The notes under the pieces: generated by a model
The model's input: only the letters and a program-made list of their open reading frames with translations
What the model was told of the DNA's origin: nothing
Database searches by the model: none
Assembly (NCBI RefSeq): GCF_030272615.1
Contig: NC_081405.1
Span: 24,535,272 to 24,599,271, forward strand
DNA length: 64,000 nucleotides
Reading direction: 5' to 3'
Origin: Cryptomeria japonica
Taxonomy: Eukaryota > Streptophyta > Pinopsida > Cupressales > Cupressaceae
Program-made: the position numbers and the translations under genes
Part shown: positions 59,018-64,000 of the stretch, one piece after another
Layout of the letters: every line of letters starts with the position of its first letter
Numbering within the stretch: the first letter of the stretch is position 1

Positions 59018-59150
59018 TCGAAAGGGTGGTGTAGTTGGTTAAAGGTTTTGGGTTTGTTTCATATAAGTCTTGAGATTGATTCTCTCCACTTTGAGTTATC
59101 TGTTGGTTGGTTTGGTTAGATGTTGTCGGCTATTGATTCCTCTCGGATTA
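59018..59150 (+). mobile_element. SINE-like element (tRNA-type A and B boxes)
   Basis: TAGTTGGTTAAAGG at 59032-59045 resembles a pol III A box and GAGATTGATTCTC at 59072-59084 a B box (one base off GWTCRANNC), 40 bp apart. The surrounding GGTGGTGTAGTTGGTTAAAGG...CTTGAGATTGATTCTC text is like the head of plant tRNA-derived SINEs. Ends and target duplication were not found. Confidence 0.5.
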
Positions 59151-59559
59151 AAAATATAAATCAATACATATATTTTGAATATATTTATAAATTAATATCT
59201 TTCAAATTCTCTTAAAATATTTTATGTTAGTATGCTAAAAGTATATGATTTTGTTTTTTTCAAATTAATTTGAAGTACATGTATCTAAAAAATATATGAA
59301 ATTTATTGTATGTTGAAAAATTAATATTAAAGTAACCAAATTGTTCCTCCTGAAAAAAGTTAGGTAGAGTGAAAATGCAAGGAGTGTTCTTGGGCTTTGT
59401 CCCTTGCCTGGGAGATTTGTTGGTGCTAGATCTGGTCAAACTGGGGGCTACCAAGAAAACAAGAAGATTGAAAGTTGGGCACGACCTGGGAACTAGGGAT
59501 GGGAGGATTCATGGAAATAGGTTGGATGCTCCCTTGATATAAATCAAGGAGAGCATAAC
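59151..59559. other. Unassigned AT-rich DNA
   Basis: No gene recognised; short open frames only. Possibly the 5' part of the LINE-like remnant to the right. Confidence 0.4.
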
Positions 59560-60290
59560 CCTAACGTCTGGAGAAGAAATGGCTCCTTTAGATTTGGTAG
59601 GAGCAAAAGGTCCAATGGAGACCCAGGGAGATCTCTGTCTCTCAAGCAACTTCAAAACTAGGAGCATGAGCAAGGTAGATCAAGATCATTGACAACAGGT
59701 GCTAATGCTATTCCTATCAAAAGTAGAAATATTAATCACTACATTTCTATTTTTCTAGAGGGTGATAAGTTTGGAGAGTTGGTTGAGTGCTTGAAAAAGG
59801 CATCTTTCTTTCTAAAATGGGCTAAGGATTGGCCAACCTTCCCAAAAGTTAGAGCTTGATGTGATAGATATTGGAGGAGCTTTTATCACATTAAAAACTA
59901 ATGGAATGCTCTTGCAACTCCATTAAAAGGAAGGTCCTGAATGGGGGACCTTACCTAATGGATGGATATGACTTCTATATCAAGGATTGTGAGCCAAACT
60001 TTAATCCATTAAAGGAGGAAATTACAGAGATTCTATTTTGATTAAGACTCTACAATTTGTTGTTTGAGTATTGGGAGTCGAAAGTCCTAAAATCCATTGG
60101 AGATTTTTAAGGTCCTTTATCATGGCAAATGAACTTCTAGAAGTTAGAGATTATAACATGTATACTAGAATTTGTGTCAAGATTAATCTCTTCCCTCGAC
60201 TTTTGATAAAGATTGAAATATGATTAGATTAGGGAATTTGGTAATAAAAGATTGAAATTTATGAGATGGTAGAAGATTGTGGGGGAAAAA
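59560..60290 (+). pseudogene. LINE ORF1-like remnant (DUF4283-type)
   Basis: With frame changes and stops the plus strand reads ECLKKASFFLKWAKDWPTF, then GPYLMDGYDFYIKDCEPNFNPLKEEITEI, RLYNLLFEYWESKVLKSIGDF, GPFIMANELLEVRDYNMYTRICVKINLFPRLLIKIEI. This pattern (FxxPxFNPxxE, RLxNLPxEYW, LxxIGxxLG, ARICVxxNL) is that of the DUF4283 domain found in ORF1 of plant L1-type LINEs. No endonuclease or RT is nearby, so only a 5' fragment survives. A poly-A-like run at 60295-60306 is internal, not a clear tail. Confidence 0.6.
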
Positions 60291-60527
60291 GTTAAAAAAA
60301 AAAAAAGTATAAGAGTCTACAAGAGCTAGGAGGTAGGAAGAAATGATAAGATTACTGACAATGGTAAGGAATCAGAGGAACAACTCAAAGAGAATCGAAT
60401 TCCCCTTGAGAATGAGTTTGGAGAAAATGTAGGGTAGTCTCTTGAAGGAGAGGATCAGGTTCTGAGAACTAAGCTGGAGCTAGAAGGGTAAGGTAATCAT
60501 ATAGGGGATGGAATTAAGGCTTTTGAT
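60291..60527. other. Unassigned DNA between LINE remnant and element H
   Basis: Purine-rich, could be the continuation of the LINE ORF1 (Lys/Glu-rich), but no motif supports it. Confidence 0.35.
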
Positions 60528-61430
60528 TGTTGCAAACTTGAGTTGTGTTGTCATTGATGTCAAATTTTTTTGGTGTTGTCATTGATGCCAAAGGTGAATA
60601 TGAGTTCATGTTGTGTGGATTTGTGACAGAGGTGAAGAGGAAATTGCAGTTGTTTAGTTACGTCTTCAGTGTAGAATAGTGGTCGTTGATGTCTATTTGT
60701 TCCTATGTTATATGGTTCACAAATGGGTGTTTAGATGTTGTTTTGTTGACTAGTGATGATATTGAGTGAGTATGTATGATGTTTCTGAAAGGTGATAGTA
60801 GTGGAAGCTGAAATAGGCAGGAAAGATTATTTAAAGTCTTTATGAAAATAATGCTCTACATTCGTCTGGGTTTTGAAGATGTTGGCTTGTGGTTCTATAT
60901 TTAATGTCTATGTTATGTGGATGTTTCACTATCATGTATTCAAGTTCTTAGTTGCTCATGTGTTTAAGCTGGTTATTGCAGTTTGCTGACAGTGAGGCTT
61001 TTTGTCCATACTAGTCCAGAGAAGTTGGTTAGTGTTGGTTAATGTGTTGCAACTTCAATAATGCAAGTCCATTGTATCTTGCCTTGGGATTGCACATCTT
61101 AAAGTAATGCAATTATATCTTATCTTTCCCTAAGGTTGTGCACCTTAGTCTTGCAAGTCTAAATCAGGAGAAGTGAGTTGCCTTGACCTTTAGCCTAAAA
61201 AATTATGATAAATTATTCCTATTATGAGTGTGATTCTCACTGTGTTTTTTCCGTGCTTAGGGTTTTCCATGTAAATCTCGTGTTCTCTTGTGTATTGTGT
61301 TTTGTGGTTTCATGTTTCATTATTGCAAATATAAGATAATTGTTGTTTGAAGGTTAAATTATTAAAGCTAATTCAGTTTAATGTTCAAACTGATTTACCC
61401 CTCCCTTATAGTCTTGTGGTGTGTTCAACA
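60528..61430 (+). repeat. 5' LTR of element H
   Basis: 903 bp, TGTTGC...TTCAACA. Contains the shared blocks CTCACTGTGTTTTTTCC...GGGTTTTCCATGTAAA (about 61237-61275) and ACTGATTTACCCCTCCC (about 61389-61405), in the same order as in elements C and E. Confidence 0.8.
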
Positions 61431-61446
61431 ATTGACCATATTAGAG
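61431..61446 (+). other. Degenerate primer binding site of element H
   Basis: ATTGACCATATTAGAGC right after the LTR looks like ATTGG-TATTAGAGC with extra bases, i.e. a decayed initiator tRNA-Met PBS. Confidence 0.55.
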
Positions 61447-61491
61447 CAAGGTTCCTCTAAGATAAGCTTAACCATTTGAGGAAATTCTGAG

Positions 61492-62657
61492 ATGAAACAA
61501 GAGATTAACTTGAAAGCACCAAAATTTGATGGCACAAATTATTCTTATTTGACGGTGCAAATGGAATATCATTTGAAATCTTTGCCACTTGGAATATGGG
61601 ATATTATTAAGACTAGTTATACTACTCCAATTGGTGGTCCTACTCTTGATGAGGTCAAGAATCATGAAAATAATGCCAAGGCAAGAAATGTAATTGTTAG
61701 TATTTTAAGTGACTTAGATTTCTTGAAGGTCACATGATGCAAACATGAAAGGAAGCTTGGGATAAGTTGAGTAACATTTATGAAGGAGATTAGAAGACCA
61801 AGAAAGTCAAGATTCAAAATCTAGAAAGTATAGTTTTGAGATAGTGATGATGTTTGAAGATGAGAACATTGAAGGTTAGATGGACTGAGTGAATGGGATA
61901 GTAAATATAATTAGAGGTATTGGTGGAGAATTGAAAGAAAATGAAGTTGTGAGAAAAGTAATGAGCACACTGCCTAGATCTTATAAACTTAAGTTGTATG
62001 CTATTGAAGAAATCCATAACATGGATACATTTACCTTGGGTTAGCTCTATGGATTTCTCTTTTCCTTTGAGATATTGGAGTTTGAGGAGCTGCACAATGT
62101 CAATAAAGTAGCTACATTCAAAGCCACAAAGAAAATTGAAGATGTACCTGAAACAAGCAATGATCCAGATGCTATTGAAGAAAAATTTGTGAGGAGACTA
62201 GAGAAAGGCTCCATATAATACAAAGGCAAGTTTCCCTTCAAATATTTTAATTGTGGAGGAATTGGTCATTATGTTGTTAGATGTACTTTCAGGGAAGATA
62301 ACTATAAGAGATAAAATGATGATAACGCGAGAAAGGATAATTATAGGAGAGATGATAGAAACAAAATAATAGATCATAGAGAGAAGACTAAAAAAAATTT
62401 CTCTTCGATGAAGTCCTATTCCACTAAAGAAAAAGATTGTGATGACTCAAATGATGAATCATTATTTTCAGCAATAGAAAAAAAGGAAAACAAAATGTCT
62501 GGTACTTCTCATGATGAGAAGAATAGTGAAAGATTAATGACTGTGAATATAGCACTGCATGCAAAAGTGAAACCTAAAGCTTGGATAATTGATTCTAGAT
62601 GCTCAAATCATATGATAGTTTACAAAATGAAATTTAAAAATATGACTGTGGATCAAT
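61492..62657 (+). pseudogene. gag: Element H gag and protease (broken)
   Basis: Starts MKQEINLKAPKFDGTNYSYLTVQMEYHLKSLPLGIWDIIKTSYT, the copia Gag N-terminus, open to 61737. After frameshifts, VNGIVNIIRGIGGELKENEVVRKVMSTLPRSYKLKLYAIEE is the gag core. The zinc knuckle reads YFNCGGIGHYVVRC, first Cys changed to Tyr. The last open piece (62408-62659) ends in WIIDSRCSNHM, the protease site with the Gly of DSG changed to Arg, so protease is inactive. Confidence 0.85.
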
Positions 62658-63112
62658 GAAGTTTGTTGGTGAGGAGGTTGCACTTATATATCATAAAGGA
62701 GCCATATCCATTGATGGTAAGCATAAGACAAATGAGGTTAAAGGTTTGCGACATGATCTTTTTAGTGTGAGATAGATGTGTAGTAAAGGCAACGAGCTCA
62801 TATTGCATGGGTTCAGATGTGAGATCACAAAATGAGGCTTCAAAAGGTTAGTTGTAGAAGGTATAAGAACAAATGGTAATGTCTATTATATATATAAAAA
62901 AAAGGAAGTAGTTTTCTGTTGGTACATACCAATGAGTGTTGGTTGTGACACAAAAGAATGAGACACAATAACATTTATAACATGGTGAAGATTAGTTCTA
63001 ATCATGCTATGAGAGATTTGTCAAAGATTATGAAACCTGCCAATACAGTGTGCAAGGATTGCCACATGGGAAAACAAAAAAGAAACAAATTTAAGAACAT
63101 AGAGTACTCTAC
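62658..63112 (+). pseudogene. pol: Element H protease tail and integrase N-terminus (broken)
   Basis: In changing frames: HGF...EGIRTNGNVYYI, then the pre-integrase finger HKRMRHNNIYNMVKISSNHAMRDLSKIMKPANTVCKDCHMGKQ, similar to element C's HKRLCHVNFD...CKECQMGK. Cut after the finger by LTR I at 63113. Confidence 0.8.
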
Positions 63113-64000
63113 TGTAGTGTCATAAAATTGCGTCTCTTGCAATTTTAACGACATTTTAGGTCCTCACCTTGATGACATCTCCTTCCTAATCGAGACCTAT
63201 TTCTGCATTTTCATCCCTTCACCCTTTCTCCTTCAAGACATGTGGTTGCTCTAGATATTGTCTGGGGCCCAAAATAGGGTAGGACAAGGGCGTGACGCCC
63301 CTGTCCCCTCTAGGACAGGGGCATGATGCCTTTGTCCCCATCCCTTATGGTGGCCCTATGTCAGGTCTGCCCGGTCTCCCATGCATAAATTGTCTTGGGG
63401 TTTGCAATTCCTCTTTGTCAGCCTTCGGTGGTTGAAAATTAATCCTTGAGGAATGTATAAAAAGGAATTCAATTCCCTCATTCAAGGAAAAATGATAGGG
63501 GATAAGAGGCATAAGGAGAAGATACAAGATTTCAAGGTCATCATCAAGCATTCAAGCATTCAAGTCTTCTTCATTCATCCATTGGAGCAACATTACAATA
63601 TTCATTTGCAAGCATGTGTGTGTGTGTGTGTTAGGGTTTTATCATTTTTCATGCCATTTCATACAACATTTGTGGTTACATTCAAGAAGCAAAGCAATCA
63701 TCATCAACAAGTTGCAGATCTACAAGGTATACATTTCCATTGTTTACATTCAAGCATTTACAATTACTTTCTTTCAAGGTTGATTCCTCAACCAGGGTTT
63801 GATTAAGGAAAACCCTTATCCACAACCATTCTTCCTCTCTTTTCTATGTGTAGGTTGCAAGTGCGCAACTGTATTTGCAGGTTTGGGCTTCATTTGTAGA
63901 GATGGAAGAACCCTTTTCATTTGACAGATTCTGTGGAGGACCATGTAAATTCTTGCTACGGTCTCGATGACTTTTCTCCAAATTTGTAGGGCAGATCCAT
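63113..64000 (+). repeat. LTR of element I (gypsy-type), runs out of window
   Basis: Starts TGTAGTGTCATAAAATTGCG within element H integrase and continues to the window end. Start resembles the LTR of element F (36548). TATA box TGTATAAAAAGG at about 63454-63465. A short (GT)n run lies at 63615-63631. By comparison with F the orientation is plus and this would be the 5' LTR. The 5 bases before it are TCTAC; the matching target duplication would lie outside. Confidence 0.75.
63454..63465 (+). promoter_or_regulatory. TATA box of LTR I
   Basis: TGTATAAAAAGG about 340 bp after the LTR start, in a U3-like position. Confidence 0.55.

Larger units (their letters stand above)
60528..63112 (+). mobile_element. 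Element H: Ty1/copia retrotransposon, cut by LTR I
   Basis: 5' LTR 60528-61430, degenerate PBS, gag, protease and the start of integrase on the plus strand. Interrupted at 63112 by a gypsy-type LTR; the rest is outside the window. Confidence 0.85.

Noticed and set aside
63615-63631. (GT)n microsatellite
   Set aside because: Real but very short; noted within LTR I and not listed separately.

Overview
The window comes from a plant nuclear genome and is almost entirely transposable elements. I see no host gene I would defend. The evidence is several LTR retrotransposons with primer binding sites matching plant initiator tRNA-Met, a Tat-lineage Ty3/gypsy element with a second RNase H, a LARD-type element, and long-decayed nested insertions. 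Very low gene density and old, large elements would fit a large seed-plant genome such as a gymnosperm; that is inference, not proof.

Layout. Element A (1 to about 6567, minus) and element B (about 6568-13705, minus) are two related gag-only retrotransposons. Each has a PBS, a coiled-coil Gag with five zinc-knuckle positions, and then a roughly 1,060-codon second ORF of unknown function instead of protease, integrase or reverse transcriptase. Element C (about 13706-35683, plus) is a decayed autonomous Ty1/copia element. It is interrupted in its RT by element D (17982-30250, minus), a LARD with 4.3-kb LTRs, a 3.7-kb non-coding interior and perfect TCTAT target duplications. It is interrupted again in its 3' LTR by element E (32618-35601, minus), a copia element with large internal deletions and perfect AAATT target duplications. 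Element F (35684 to about 37750, plus) is the tail and 3' LTR of a gypsy-type element. AT-rich DNA (about 37750-38174 and 57063-58550) is split by element G (38175-57062, plus), an 18.9-kb Tat-lineage Ty3/gypsy element with CTATA target duplications. The last 7 kb hold AT-rich DNA, a CACGTG-containing tandem duplication, a SINE-like piece, a LINE ORF1 remnant, a copia element H (60528-63112, plus), and the start of a gypsy-type LTR I (63113-64000, plus) inserted in H's integrase.

Most interesting. (1) G carries, on the strand opposite to gag-pol, an apparently two-exon gene for a plant mobile domain (PMD, aminotransferase-like) protein. One frame covers about 634 codons of exon 2, and a 26-codon first exon joins it in phase across a 412-bp GT-AG intron. 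(2) Short TCACGCA(A/T)TCG-type motifs form arrays in G's sense leader and again, reverse-complemented, in that antisense intron. (3) A and B share a conserved non-pol ORF2. With B, C and E they also share PPT and LTR-end sequences (a 35-nt block identical in C and E and one base different in B), which suggests the gag-only elements were moved by C/E-type copia enzymes.

Relative ages judged by eye: C's LTRs differ by several percent, G's by a few percent and D's by about one percent. This agrees with the nesting order. Nearly all coding regions carry stops and frameshifts and should be read as pseudogenes.
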